DNA from: Sphingobacterium sp. GVS05A
GTDB lineage: Bacteria; Bacteroidota; Bacteroidia; Sphingobacteriales; Sphingobacteriaceae
Assembly (NCBI RefSeq): GCF_019969845.1
Contig: NZ_JAHXYR010000004.1
Location: forward strand, 434,001-498,000
Direction of reading: 5' to 3'
DNA: 64,000 bases
How positions within the stretch are numbered: position 1 is the stretch's first letter; each line of letters begins with the position of its first letter. Position numbers and translations under genes: made by a program. The notes beneath the pieces are model-generated. The model saw nothing but the letters and a program-made list of their open reading frames with translations, did not search any database and was not told where the DNA came from. Below are positions 1 to 7,769 of this stretch, piece by piece.

Positions 1-1090
1 AGATAAATGCTGCCAGCGCTTCGTCTTCCTGCTTTTTTGTCGCCAGGAGATCTATGCCGCGCAAGCCTTTGAGCTTGCCACGGTAATTTTTAAGCACATT
101 GGCGTTGCGTTTGATCCGTGTTGCCAAAGAGAGTGCAATATCCGTATTGTCTTTCCCAGCTTCCTCCATTTGTTTGTTCTGGAAATCATACAAATTGGAA
201 ACATAGGGCAATAAATAGTCTTGTTGGTATTTAATATACTGCGCCGGACGATGTCTGAATGTTTTTCCTGGATAACCCAGAATAAAGGTGAAATCATTTT
301 CTTTCACACCATTTGGATTGACTTTCAGGTGCTTTTTTGGTTGATAGGGCACATTATCTTTTGAATAAGGAGCTGATTTTCCATCTTTCCCCACATAGGC
401 CCGAAGGAAGGAATAGTCGCCTGTATGACGTGGCCATACCCAGTTGTCAGTCTCCCCACCAAATTCACCAATATTTTGGCGTGGAATATAAACAAGACGC
501 ACATCTTCGATTGTTTTGTAGCGAAATAGAACATAGCTTTTACCAATGAACATTTCGGATACTTCAGCTTTGATCGTAGGGTCTTCTTTTTCAGCCTGTT
601 TAACAAGTTCTTCCTGTTTTCTTTTAATGGTATTGATGCGCTCGACAGGGTCGCTGATATTGGCTACGGCATTTAATATTTTAACAGATACATCTTCGTA
701 TGAATCTGTAATTCTGATCTTTAATCCTTTTGCTTCAATCTCCTGTTCCTGATTTTGTGCGACAAAGCCATTTTTAAGATAATTGTTGATGGCGGTACTG
801 GCCAACTGAACTGCGGAAAAGGCACAGTGATGGTTGGTAATGATCAGACCACGGTTGGAGACGAATGATCCTGTACATCCACTGACTTGAACCAGGGCGT
901 CCACTAATCCAACTTGGCCTGGATTGTAGATATCCTTCTCACTGATCTTTAATCCGGCTTTCTTTAAACCCGCTCTATTTAAATCGCTCAATGGGTACAT
1001 CCCTTCATCTGGGTTCGCATTTGCGTATGGGGTGTTCATTGTGGATAATAATAGTGCTAGTGCAATTGTCGTATGATGTATAAATTTCAT
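1..1090 (-). CDS. S46 family dipeptidyl-peptidase (DPP7/DPP11 type), C-terminal part outside window
   Basis: Exported serine peptidase that releases dipeptides from oligopeptide N-termini; in Bacteroidota these act in the periplasm or at the cell surface. About 363 codons are visible from an ATG at 1088-1090; the rest lies beyond the left edge. The N-terminus is a signal peptide (about residues 1-25). The family's catalytic histidine sits in the NHHC motif (residues 86-89) and the catalytic Asp region is visible as DNWVWPRHTGD. The nucleophile Ser falls in the unseen part, so whether the enzyme is intact, and whether it is of DPP7 or DPP11 specificity, cannot be decided here. It is divergent from oxyR. 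A TAAATTTG box on the minus strand (1123-1130) is a possible -7 element. Confidence 0.93.
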   Translation of the reverse strand, partial: MKFIHHTTIALALLLSTMNTPYANANPDEGMYPLSDLNRAGLKKAGLKISEKDIYNPGQVGLVDALVQVSGCTGSFVSNRGLIITNHHCAFSAVQLASTAINNYLKNGFVAQNQEQEIEAKGLKIRITDSYEDVSVKILNAVANISDPVERINTIKRKQEELVKQAEKEDPTIKAEVSEMFIGKSYVLFRYKTIEDVRLVYIPRQNIGEFGGETDNWVWPRHTGDYSFLRAYVGKDGKSAPYSKDNVPYQPKKHLKVNPNGVKENDFTFILGYPGKTFRHRPAQYIKYQQDYLLPYVSNLYDFQNKQMEEAGKDNTDIALSLATRIKRNANVLKNYRGKLKGLRGIDLLATKKQEDEALAAFI

Positions 1091-1291
1091 GGGATTTTTT
1101 AATATCAACTGTTATAAATCTCCAAATTTAAGAAAAGCTTTTTGATGAATTCGACTTTTCGATCAACAATTGTCATAATAGCCAGTCAATTCTCGCTTTT
1201 TGGCAAGGTATTTATTGTATAATATGATCGGGGAAGCAATGGTCGAGCCTTAAAATATTGTGTATTTGCCATCGTTTTACAGGAGTATTCG

Positions 1292-1299
1292 TAATTTTG
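1292..1299 (+). promoter_or_regulatory. Candidate oxyR promoter (-7 element TAATTTTG)
   Basis: TAATTTTG matches the Bacteroidota -7 consensus TAnnTTTG. A TTTG at 1265-1268 lies 23 bp upstream, within the range described for Flavobacterium promoters. The predicted start near 1305 leaves a short leader before the ATG at 1318 and argues against an upstream start codon at 1258. Confidence 0.5.
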
Positions 1300-1317
1300 C
1301 GCTTTAAAGATTTTAAC

Positions 1318-2256
1318 ATGACCTTAATCCAATTGGAATATATCATTGCTGTTGATACCTATCGTAGTTTTGTTGCCGCAGCCGAAAAGTGTTTTGTGAC
1401 ACAGCCGACCTTAAGTATGCAGATCCAGAAACTGGAAGAGTCTTTGGGGGCTAAAATCTTTGACCGGAGCCGTCAGCCTGTTGTGCCTACTGAAATTGGG
1501 GAGAAGATTATACTTCAAGCAAGATCGGTACTGACAGAAAGCCGTAAGATCAATGAAATTGTACAGGACAAGAAGGGGGAAATCGAGGGGACGCTAAAAA
1601 TCGGTGTTATCCCGACAATCGCGCCCTACTTATTGCCTAAGGTATTGACAACGTTTATGGAGAAGTATCCAAAATTGCAATTGCAGATCTGGGAATATAC
1701 TACCGAACGTATTGTGCATGAGCTGAAGGTTGGGCTTTTGGATTGCGGTGTACTATCTACCCCCTTAAATGATCAGGGTATACTGGAGACTCCTCTGTTT
1801 TATGAAAATTTTGTCGCTTATATATCTGAAAATAGTCCTTTGTTTTCCAAGAAAGTGCTGAGTGGTGATGATATTGCCGATGATAAACTCTGGTTGCTCA
1901 ATGAAGGACATTGTATGCGTGGACAGGTACTTAATATTTGCCATCATAAGCACAATCAAGATCTTTCTGGACGTTTTGAGTATAATACCGGTAGTGTTGA
2001 AACACTCAAAAGAATGGTGGATATCAATGACGGTATCACAATCTTACCCGAGCTTTCTATCTCAGATTATGTGGATGAGCAGTTGGATAAGATCCGTTAT
2101 TTCAAATCGCCGGAACCAGTCCGCGAAATATCGTTGGTCACGACACAAAATTATGTCAAACGACATGCAATTCAGGCATTGGAAAAGGAAATATTAGTGG
2201 TTGTACCCGATAAATTTAAAACAAAAAAGAAAAAGGAAGTGTTGAGCTTTCAATAA
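1318..2256 (+). CDS. oxyR: LysR-family peroxide sensor OxyR
   Basis: Transcription activator of the peroxide-stress regulon. The protein has 312 residues: an N-terminal LysR winged helix-turn-helix (about 1-60; FVTQPTLSMQIQKLE) and a LysR substrate-binding domain (about 90-300). The two redox cysteines are present as GHCMRGQVLNIC and fall at residues 199 and 208, the same numbers as in E. coli OxyR. An in-frame TTG 60 bp upstream is possible but would precede the candidate promoter, and the family begins with the MTLIQLEY block, so ATG 1318 is chosen. The ClC channel gene follows 6 bp downstream in the same direction, probably as one transcript. The dithiol motif makes OxyR much more likely than another LysR regulator. 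Confidence 0.93.
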   Translation: MTLIQLEYIIAVDTYRSFVAAAEKCFVTQPTLSMQIQKLEESLGAKIFDRSRQPVVPTEIGEKIILQARSVLTESRKINEIVQDKKGEIEGTLKIGVIPTIAPYLLPKVLTTFMEKYPKLQLQIWEYTTERIVHELKVGLLDCGVLSTPLNDQGILETPLFYENFVAYISENSPLFSKKVLSGDDIADDKLWLLNEGHCMRGQVLNICHHKHNQDLSGRFEYNTGSVETLKRMVDINDGITILPELSISDYVDEQLDKIRYFKSPEPVREISLVTTQNYVKRHAIQALEKEILVVVPDKFKTKKKKEVLSFQ

Positions 2257-2262
2257 GAAGAC

Positions 2263-4062
2263 ATGGCAAATCTCAGTGTACGTTTTTTTAAGAAGATAGA
2301 TCAGATCAATCAATGGCGAATGAAAAAAGTTTCGAACAGAAACTTTATTATTCTCTTGGCCTTTTTAGTTGGAATTGTTGGTGGTCTGATGGCGTCTGTA
2401 TTAAAAAGACTAACGCATTTTATTGCGGCGACGATCCAGGATGATATTGATTGGAAGGTTAAATATTCGGTTTATTTGATTTTCCCGTTGATCGGGATTT
2501 TACTGAGTGTGTTTTTTGTTCGGAAATTTCTGAAAGGAAAGAAGATGGAGCACGGTATCACCCCGATTATCTATGCCATCAGCCGAAAGGGAAGCCGATT
2601 GGATCCAAGTAATATCTATTCGCAGGTCGTCACTTCGGCGATTACGGTTGGATTTGGAGGTTCCTGTGGATTGGAGGCTCCCGTGGCATTGGGGGGATCG
2701 TCGATAGGTTCCAATATTGCCCGTTTTTTTGGTCTGCAATATAAAGAAGTCACCATGCTTTTGGCCTGTGGCGCGGCAGCAGGAATTTCGGGCGCATTTA
2801 ATAGCCCCTTGGCTGGAATGATCTTTGCGATTGAGATATTGCTTCCGGAATTCTCCATTCCGGTTTTTATACCACTTTTGATCTCTTCGGCCTTAGCGTC
2901 AGTTGTATCGCGACTTTTGTACAGTGAACCGCTATTTAGTACGTTCAATTCGGATTGGCAGGTTTCTGCCTTGTTGTTTTATTTGTTATTGGCGGTATTG
3001 ATTGGACTGTATACCATCTATTTTGCCCGTGTATCCAGTTCGGTAGGGAAATGGTTTGCTAAAATAAAGAATCCCTATAACAAAGTATGGGTAAGCGGAA
3101 TATCCTTAGGGATTATGATTTTCGTATTTCCAGCACTTTACGGTGAAGGGTATATTACAATCCAGCAGATTCTCAATGGACAATTTAACTCAATTGTAAA
3201 AAACAGCTTGTTTTCTGATTATAAAGATATGGGATTGGTGGTGCTGGGTTATACCATTTTGACCTTATTTGGTAAATCTTTTGCTGCACTATTTACGTTG
3301 AACGGAGGCGGAAACGGCGGGGTGTTTGGACCGAGTCTGGTGATGGGCGGTCTATTGGGCTTTGCCTTTTCTTATGGGGTTAATCTGACTGGGATATCGG
3401 AACTTAATGTCCCAAATTTTGTAGTTGCCGGTATGGCAGGTGCACTGAGTGGTATTATGCATGCACCGTTGACGGGTATCTTCTTAATTGCAGAAGTAAC
3501 AGGTGGATATACACTCATGGTACCCTTGATGTTGGTCTGTTCAATTTCTTATCTGATTAACCGTGCGGTATTGAAGCATTCGATCTATACAAAAGTATTG
3601 GCTGAATCAGGTGATCTCATTTCTTACGAAGATAAGGACCGCTCTGTCTTGAGCATGATGCGGATTAAATATGTTCTGGAAACCAATTTTGTGATTTTGA
3701 GACCCGATGAAACACCTAAAAGTAGGCAGTCGGATATTATCCACAGTAAACGCAATATTTTTCCGGTGGTGAGTTATGAAGGTAAATTTATGGGGCTTCT
3801 CTATAGTGAGTTTTTATTCTCGGTGCTGTTAGGAGAGGTCGAAGGGGGAGAGACTCCATTTGAAAAATTGGCGCAGAAACCAAACGATGCGGTAGGGATC
3901 AACGAGAATATGGAAATTGTGATGGCCAAGATGAACAAAGATGATACCTGGATATTACCGGTACTTGGGGATGAAAATAAATATATGGGCTTTGTGTCCA
4001 AGTCCAGTGTTTTTAATAAATATCGCGCATTACTTATCCGTCAGGGACATTATCTAGAGTAA
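2263..4062 (+). CDS. ClC-family chloride channel/transporter with C-terminal CBS pair
   Basis: Inner-membrane ClC protein of 599 residues: about ten or more helices (30-440) followed by a cytosolic CBS-like region (about 470-595). ClC signatures are visible: GFGGSCGLEAPV, which carries the gating-glutamate position (usual motif GREGP, here GLEAP), and GGGNGGVFGPSLVMGG, equivalent to GGIFAP. The retained glutamate favours H+/Cl- exchange over a passive channel, though this is inference. CBS domains in this family often bind adenine nucleotides. It starts 6 bp after oxyR, so a role in the oxidative-stress regulon is plausible but unproven. Confidence 0.9.
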   Translation: MANLSVRFFKKIDQINQWRMKKVSNRNFIILLAFLVGIVGGLMASVLKRLTHFIAATIQDDIDWKVKYSVYLIFPLIGILLSVFFVRKFLKGKKMEHGITPIIYAISRKGSRLDPSNIYSQVVTSAITVGFGGSCGLEAPVALGGSSIGSNIARFFGLQYKEVTMLLACGAAAGISGAFNSPLAGMIFAIEILLPEFSIPVFIPLLISSALASVVSRLLYSEPLFSTFNSDWQVSALLFYLLLAVLIGLYTIYFARVSSSVGKWFAKIKNPYNKVWVSGISLGIMIFVFPALYGEGYITIQQILNGQFNSIVKNSLFSDYKDMGLVVLGYTILTLFGKSFAALFTLNGGGNGGVFGPSLVMGGLLGFAFSYGVNLTGISELNVPNFVVAGMAGALSGIMHAPLTGIFLIAEVTGGYTLMVPLMLVCSISYLINRAVLKHSIYTKVLAESGDLISYEDKDRSVLSMMRIKYVLETNFVILRPDETPKSRQSDIIHSKRNIFPVVSYEGKFMGLLYSEFLFSVLLGEVEGGETPFEKLAQKPNDAVGINENMEIVMAKMNKDDTWILPVLGDENKYMGFVSKSSVFNKYRALLIRQGHYLE

Positions 4063-4190
4063 ACGGATCAGGATTGGTGTAAACATAATCTGGAGTACAA
4101 TCATGTTCTCGGATAGATGGTTAGCGGGCAATCGTCTTTTTTGTTGGCGTAATCAATATATCTAGCTTCCTTAGCTTATTTATTGATCAG

Positions 4191-4228
4191 ATACTTACAT
4201 GGACTTAAAGGTAAATCCATGTAAGTAT
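4191..4228. terminator. Bidirectional hairpin terminator
   Basis: A perfect 13-bp stem (4191-4203 with 4216-4228) and a 12-nt loop lie between the convergent ClC and riboflavin synthase genes. There is no long U-run on either side, so it may stop transcription only partly. Confidence 0.6.
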
Positions 4229-4241
4229 AGTTTGGAAAGAA

Positions 4242-4832
4242 TTAGCCACGCATGGCCATAATTTTTGTTACGTATTTTCCAATAATATCAAATTCAAGGT
4301 TAATTGTCGTGCCTACTTCAACCTGTTGAAGATTGGTATGTTCGAGTGTATAAGGAATGATTGCGACAGAAAACTGGTCATCGCGAGAATCTACCACTGT
4401 CAGACTAATACCATTAACGGTAATGGATCCCTTTTCTACTGTAATATTCTGTTTGGAAGGATCGTATTGAAATGTAAAAATAAAACTACCATTTTCATCG
4501 GTTTTCTGTATACATGTTGCGGTCTGATCGACATGTCCTTGGACAATATGCCCATCAAATCTTCCTCCGGCTAAGGTACAGCGTTCGATATTAACCAGGT
4601 CTCCAACTTTCAACTGTGCTAGATTCGTTTTCTGTAAGGTCTCATCAATCGCTGTTACTTTGTGCACCTGATCATCCAGCCCAACAACGGTCAGACATAC
4701 ACCATTGTGGCTTACGCTCTGATCAATTTTAAATTCATTGGAGATGGGGGAGCTCACATAAAAATGAATGTTGCTTTTTTCGTGTTCAATACGCTCGATT
4801 TTTCCTAAGGTTTCTATGATTCCGGTAAACAT
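4242..4832 (-). CDS. ribE: Riboflavin synthase, alpha subunit
   Basis: Final step of riboflavin biosynthesis: dismutation of two 6,7-dimethyl-8-ribityllumazines to riboflavin and 5-amino-6-ribitylaminouracil. The 196-residue length is normal. It shows the family's start MFTGIIETLGKI and two internally homologous lumazine-binding beta-barrels (about 1-95 and 96-190); each repeat has a NGVCLTV / NGISLTV block, and ARFDGHIVQGHVD is recognisable as GGRFDGHIVQGHVD. It stands alone, not with other rib genes. A minus-strand TAACTTTG (4855-4862) 22 bp upstream of the start fits a -7 promoter element. No FMN riboswitch was seen upstream. Confidence 0.96.
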   Translation of the reverse strand: MFTGIIETLGKIERIEHEKSNIHFYVSSPISNEFKIDQSVSHNGVCLTVVGLDDQVHKVTAIDETLQKTNLAQLKVGDLVNIERCTLAGGRFDGHIVQGHVDQTATCIQKTDENGSFIFTFQYDPSKQNITVEKGSITVNGISLTVVDSRDDQFSVAIIPYTLEHTNLQQVEVGTTINLEFDIIGKYVTKIMAMRG

Positions 4833-4854
4833 GCACTAAAATTTTTGATTCAAT

Positions 4855-4862
4855 CAAAGTTA
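4855..4862 (-). promoter_or_regulatory. Candidate ribE -7 element
   Basis: On the minus strand this reads TAACTTTG (TAnnTTTG consensus), placing a start near 4849, about 17 nt before the riboflavin synthase ATG. No good -33 TTG was found at the expected spacing, so support is partial. Confidence 0.4.
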
Positions 4863-5110
4863 CTAAATAATCGAAGGAAACATGGTTTTTGCTAACAAAA
4901 TCGACGCATGAATGACAGAATAATTTATGGTAAATATAATTCATGGAAGGGATAAATACTGTAATAGAATCTGCTTTGATATAGTATGCTAAAAAAAACG
5001 GCTTCTGAAAATAGCAAAAAGATTGTGTGTATATAGTACACTTACTATTCCTTTTGTCGTAGCTATGCCAAAACAAATTTATGGGAGTTGAAAAAAAATA
5101 TTACAAAATT

Positions 5111-5141
5111 TTTGTTTATATCATTTGAAGCATTATCTTTG
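5111..5141 (+). promoter_or_regulatory. Consensus promoter for a candidate small RNA
   Basis: TTTG (5111-5114), a 19-bp spacer and TATCTTTG (5134-5141) match the Bacteroidota -33/-7 consensus exactly. No open reading frame follows; the transcript would run straight into an intrinsic terminator about 40 bp downstream. Confidence 0.6.
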
Positions 5142-5146
5142 TCATA

Positions 5147-5227
5147 GGTTTAGGTTGATTGCCTCTTACAAAGAGGTATTTATAAAAGCTTAGCAGGTCG
5201 CCCGACCAAATGCTAAGCTTTTTTTAT
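5147..5227 (+). ncRNA. Candidate stand-alone small RNA, about 80 nt
   Basis: The predicted transcript lies between a consensus promoter and a strong Rho-independent terminator, in a 640-bp gap with no convincing gene. It would contain a small hairpin (6-bp stem, 5162-5176) and the terminator hairpin. The terminator stem pairs 5184-5195 with 5211-5222, has an inner GGTC/GACC extension, and is followed by a U-rich tail to 5230. The riboflavin synthase gene is upstream on the opposite strand and the ECF sigma gene downstream on the opposite strand, so neither explains the signals. I recognise no known RNA family, and the start site is inferred from the promoter. Confidence 0.5.
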
Positions 5228-5230
5228 TTT
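5184..5230 (+). terminator. Rho-independent terminator of the candidate sRNA
   Basis: A 12-bp stem (5184-5195 / 5211-5222), extended by an inner 4-bp stem in the loop, is followed by a run of T interrupted once by A. It is clearly oriented to the plus strand. Confidence 0.8.
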
Positions 5231-5476
5231 ACATATAATATACTGTTTTACAGCTGATTATGTTTTTATTCTACCCAATCATTTCTTTTTTTGAATTGTC
5301 TATTTTTTTTATTGGTTCGTATTTTTTTTAATTAAGAATGAGCTCGCCACGCGCTGTTTATTGGCCAGAGCGAATACTTAGTCGATTTTAATAGCTGTTG
5401 GTGCTTGTGAAAGCATGAAGCTTTTATTTTTTCTGTATCGCTATACGATATGCTGTTATCGGAATAGATTGATTTT

Positions 5477-6070
5477 TTAGCTTTTGAAAATATGTAAAGC
5501 GGACATTGAGATTAGCAAAAGGTATTCGAAATTTTTGGATCTGAAGCGTTCTTTTAAGGCGAGGAGTGCCTTGGAACGTGCATAATAGACATTTGATGGA
5601 GTAGTGTCCAGTACTTTACAGATTTCTTCGGTATCTAAATCCTCCAAAAAGCTCATTTTACATATTTTAGCCTGCTGTTTTGGTAGTTTATCGATTTCAG
5701 CCAGTAATAACTCCGTTAGCTCAGTCCTAAATATTTTTTTTAGAATATCGTCCTCGGGTAGGGATAAATTCTGAAGGATATCCAATTCTTCGGTCTGCAT
5801 TTTAAATCGGGCCGATCTTTTCATATCGATACAGGCATTCTTTGTCGCGATATACAAAAATGCTTTGAGGCTATCGTAATTGTCTACTTTCTGTCTGTGA
5901 TACCAGAGCTTGACAAAGATATCCGACACAATTTCTTCAGCATCGGTTTTGCTGCGTAGATAAGAAAAGGCAAAATAACGTAGCGTATGGCCAAAATGGT
6001 CCATGAAAAAGCACAATGCGCTTTCATTCCCCTCTTTTAATGCGTTAATATGCGACTCCAGTTGAAGCAT
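5477..6070 (-). CDS. ECF-type RNA polymerase sigma factor
   Basis: Sigma-70 family extracytoplasmic-function factor of 197 residues. Region 2 (about 20-90: DAEEIVSDIFVKLWYHR, FLYIATKNACIDMKR) binds the -10 element and core polymerase. Region 4 (about 125-175: LPKQQAKICKMSFLEDLDTEEICKVLDTTPSNVYYARSKAL) is the helix-turn-helix. It resembles the Bacteroidota factors that pair with FecR anti-sigma proteins and SusC receptors. No other sigma gene is visible near fecR at 14.6-15.8 kb, so this is the likely partner, although it lies downstream of the whole glycan operon and is separated from it by a terminator. The last 15 residues are hydrophobic and unusual. Confidence 0.92.
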   Translation of the reverse strand: MLQLESHINALKEGNESALCFFMDHFGHTLRYFAFSYLRSKTDAEEIVSDIFVKLWYHRQKVDNYDSLKAFLYIATKNACIDMKRSARFKMQTEELDILQNLSLPEDDILKKIFRTELTELLLAEIDKLPKQQAKICKMSFLEDLDTEEICKVLDTTPSNVYYARSKALLALKERFRSKNFEYLLLISMSALHIFKS

Positions 6071-6201
6071 GTTTGGTTATCAATATTTTTCTTTCATTGC
6101 CCTAAGATGGACATAATGACCGATATCATGGCCTTTGTTGTTGTTCAATAGGATATTTACGGGCGGCCTCCCAACATAGATACTAACAACGAAGTTACAT
6201 A

Positions 6202-6249
6202 AAAAAACTTGGGTTGTCATGCTTTCAAGCATGACAACCCAAGTTTTTT
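6202..6249. terminator. Strong terminator after the sulfatase operon
   Basis: A 22-bp perfect stem (6202-6223 / 6228-6249) with a 4-nt loop has an A-tract on one side and a T-tract on the other, so it can act in both directions. It separates the glycan operon from the ECF sigma gene. Confidence 0.9.
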
Positions 6250-6278
6250 AACGGAGAATAAATGAGATCCGGAGAAAT

Positions 6279-7769
6279 TTATTTTTTTACCAGCTTACTG
6301 TCTATGATTTCCCATTCTTTTATGTGTGCAGGACGGTGTTCAGTGAGGATAATTTCATCAAAATGACGGAGCAATTCGGGATGTTTGTTTGCAATATCCT
6401 TTTGCTCCCAGGGATCCGTTTCTAGATCATACAATTGCCATTTTGCCTTTGGATTATTTTTTAAATCCAGTTTAATTGCTTTCCATTGTCCCTCACGTAT
6501 GGCTACCTGACCACCTTTTTCGGGGTATTCAAAGTAAAGGTATTGGTGTTTTTTCTGGTTCTTTTGTCCCAACCAGGTTGGCAGCAGGGACAGTCCATTG
6601 GTCTTACCGGGATCCTGTTGGACCAACTGTCCAAAGGTAGCCATCAGGTCATATTGTGCTGATATAACATCTGTCTCGGTGTTTGCTTTGATTGTTTTGG
6701 GCCAGCGGACGATCAATGGAACTTTTATTCCCCCTTCAAACACATCCATTTTTAACCCTCTGAGTGAATCAACGCTCTTAAAAAAGCGATAGTCTATGCC
6801 ACCATTGAAACCCGTGCCATTGTCGCTAGAGAACAGAATAATGGTATTGTCATCCAGACCCAGGGATTTAATATGTTTCATGATCAAGCCCACTTGATCA
6901 TCCAGATAAGTGATCATGCCTGCATAGGTAGCTCTTGGATAAGGAGTGGCCGTGTAGCCATCCTGCCCATAGTATGGATGGTCATGGAAAAGATCTTTAT
7001 ACCGATCCACATATTTCTGGGGTACCTGTAACGAAAGATGAGGTAGGGTGTACGGAAGATAGAGAAAGAAAGGACTGTTTCGGTTCTTATCAATAAATGC
7101 CAATGCCTTTTCAGTCATAATTTCCGGGGCATATTGTTTGCCACTGAATTGCTCAAAATCTTTGGCTGTTGCTTTAGTGGAGTCGAGTGGAATATGCACA
7201 AACTTTTCTTTGTTTTGGAGTGGATATTTTTGCTCGTTTTCCCAGAGATGGCTTGGATAGTAATTGTGGGCCTGCTTTTGGTCGAGGTAACCAAAGAAGT
7301 AGTCAAATCCCTGTTTGTTGGGACTTCCGGTTGTATTTTGCATGCCTAGACCCCATTTTCCGATTGCGCCAGTATGATAACCTGCTTTTTTAAATAGGTG
7401 GGCCATGGTGTAGGTTCCCTCGGGTAGGGGCATTTGTCCACCTTCCAGGCTATCGGCAAATCCACCCAATTCATAATTACCCCGGATATAGGACTGACCA
7501 CCATGTTTACCTGTCAATAACATGCAGCGCGCTGGCGCACAGACAGGTGTACTGGTGTAATGGTTGATAAAACGAAGTCCCTCTTGCGCCAACTTTTGCA
7601 GGTTGGGGGTTTTGATCAGCTGTTGTCCATAAGGTTCTGTCTCGGCATAGCCCAAGTCATCCGCATAAAAAAAGATGATATTGGGCTGCTTTTTAGGTGC
7701 TTGCTTTTGTTGTGCAAAAAGAATTCCCCATCCCAGTAGGATGAGGGTAAGACCTACTTGCTTTTTCAT
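6279..7769 (-). CDS. Secreted type I sulfatase (formylglycine-dependent)
   Basis: Hydrolyses sulfate esters, probably on a sulfated glycan, in the periplasm or at the cell surface. Length is 496 residues with a signal peptide (about 1-20). The alkaline-phosphatase-fold sulfatase domain starts at PNIIFFYADDLGYAE, with metal-binding DD at 37-38. The maturation motif is C77-A-P-A-R81 followed by LTG. Cys77 is the residue expected to become formylglycine; the maturase is not in this window. DNGTGFNGG supplies further metal ligands. Its ATG overlaps the stop of the upstream sulfatase by 4 bp, so the two are translationally coupled. Substrate and subfamily cannot be told from the sequence alone. 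Confidence 0.94.
   Translation of the reverse strand: MKKQVGLTLILLGWGILFAQQKQAPKKQPNIIFFYADDLGYAETEPYGQQLIKTPNLQKLAQEGLRFINHYTSTPVCAPARCMLLTGKHGGQSYIRGNYELGGFADSLEGGQMPLPEGTYTMAHLFKKAGYHTGAIGKWGLGMQNTTGSPNKQGFDYFFGYLDQKQAHNYYPSHLWENEQKYPLQNKEKFVHIPLDSTKATAKDFEQFSGKQYAPEIMTEKALAFIDKNRNSPFFLYLPYTLPHLSLQVPQKYVDRYKDLFHDHPYYGQDGYTATPYPRATYAGMITYLDDQVGLIMKHIKSLGLDDNTIILFSSDNGTGFNGGIDYRFFKSVDSLRGLKMDVFEGGIKVPLIVRWPKTIKANTETDVISAQYDLMATFGQLVQQDPGKTNGLSLLPTWLGQKNQKKHQYLYFEYPEKGGQVAIREGQWKAIKLDLKNNPKAKWQLYDLETDPWEQKDIANKHPELLRHFDEIILTEHRPAHIKEWEIIDSKLVKK

Noticed and set aside
1258..1317. Upstream extension of oxyR by 20 codons
   Set aside because: The OxyR family starts at MTLIQLEY, and a -7 promoter element lies inside the extension.
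4786..5076. 96-codon minus-strand reading frame upstream of riboflavin synthase
   Set aside because: It overlaps the riboflavin synthase start out of frame, its composition is not protein-like, and it shows no motif.
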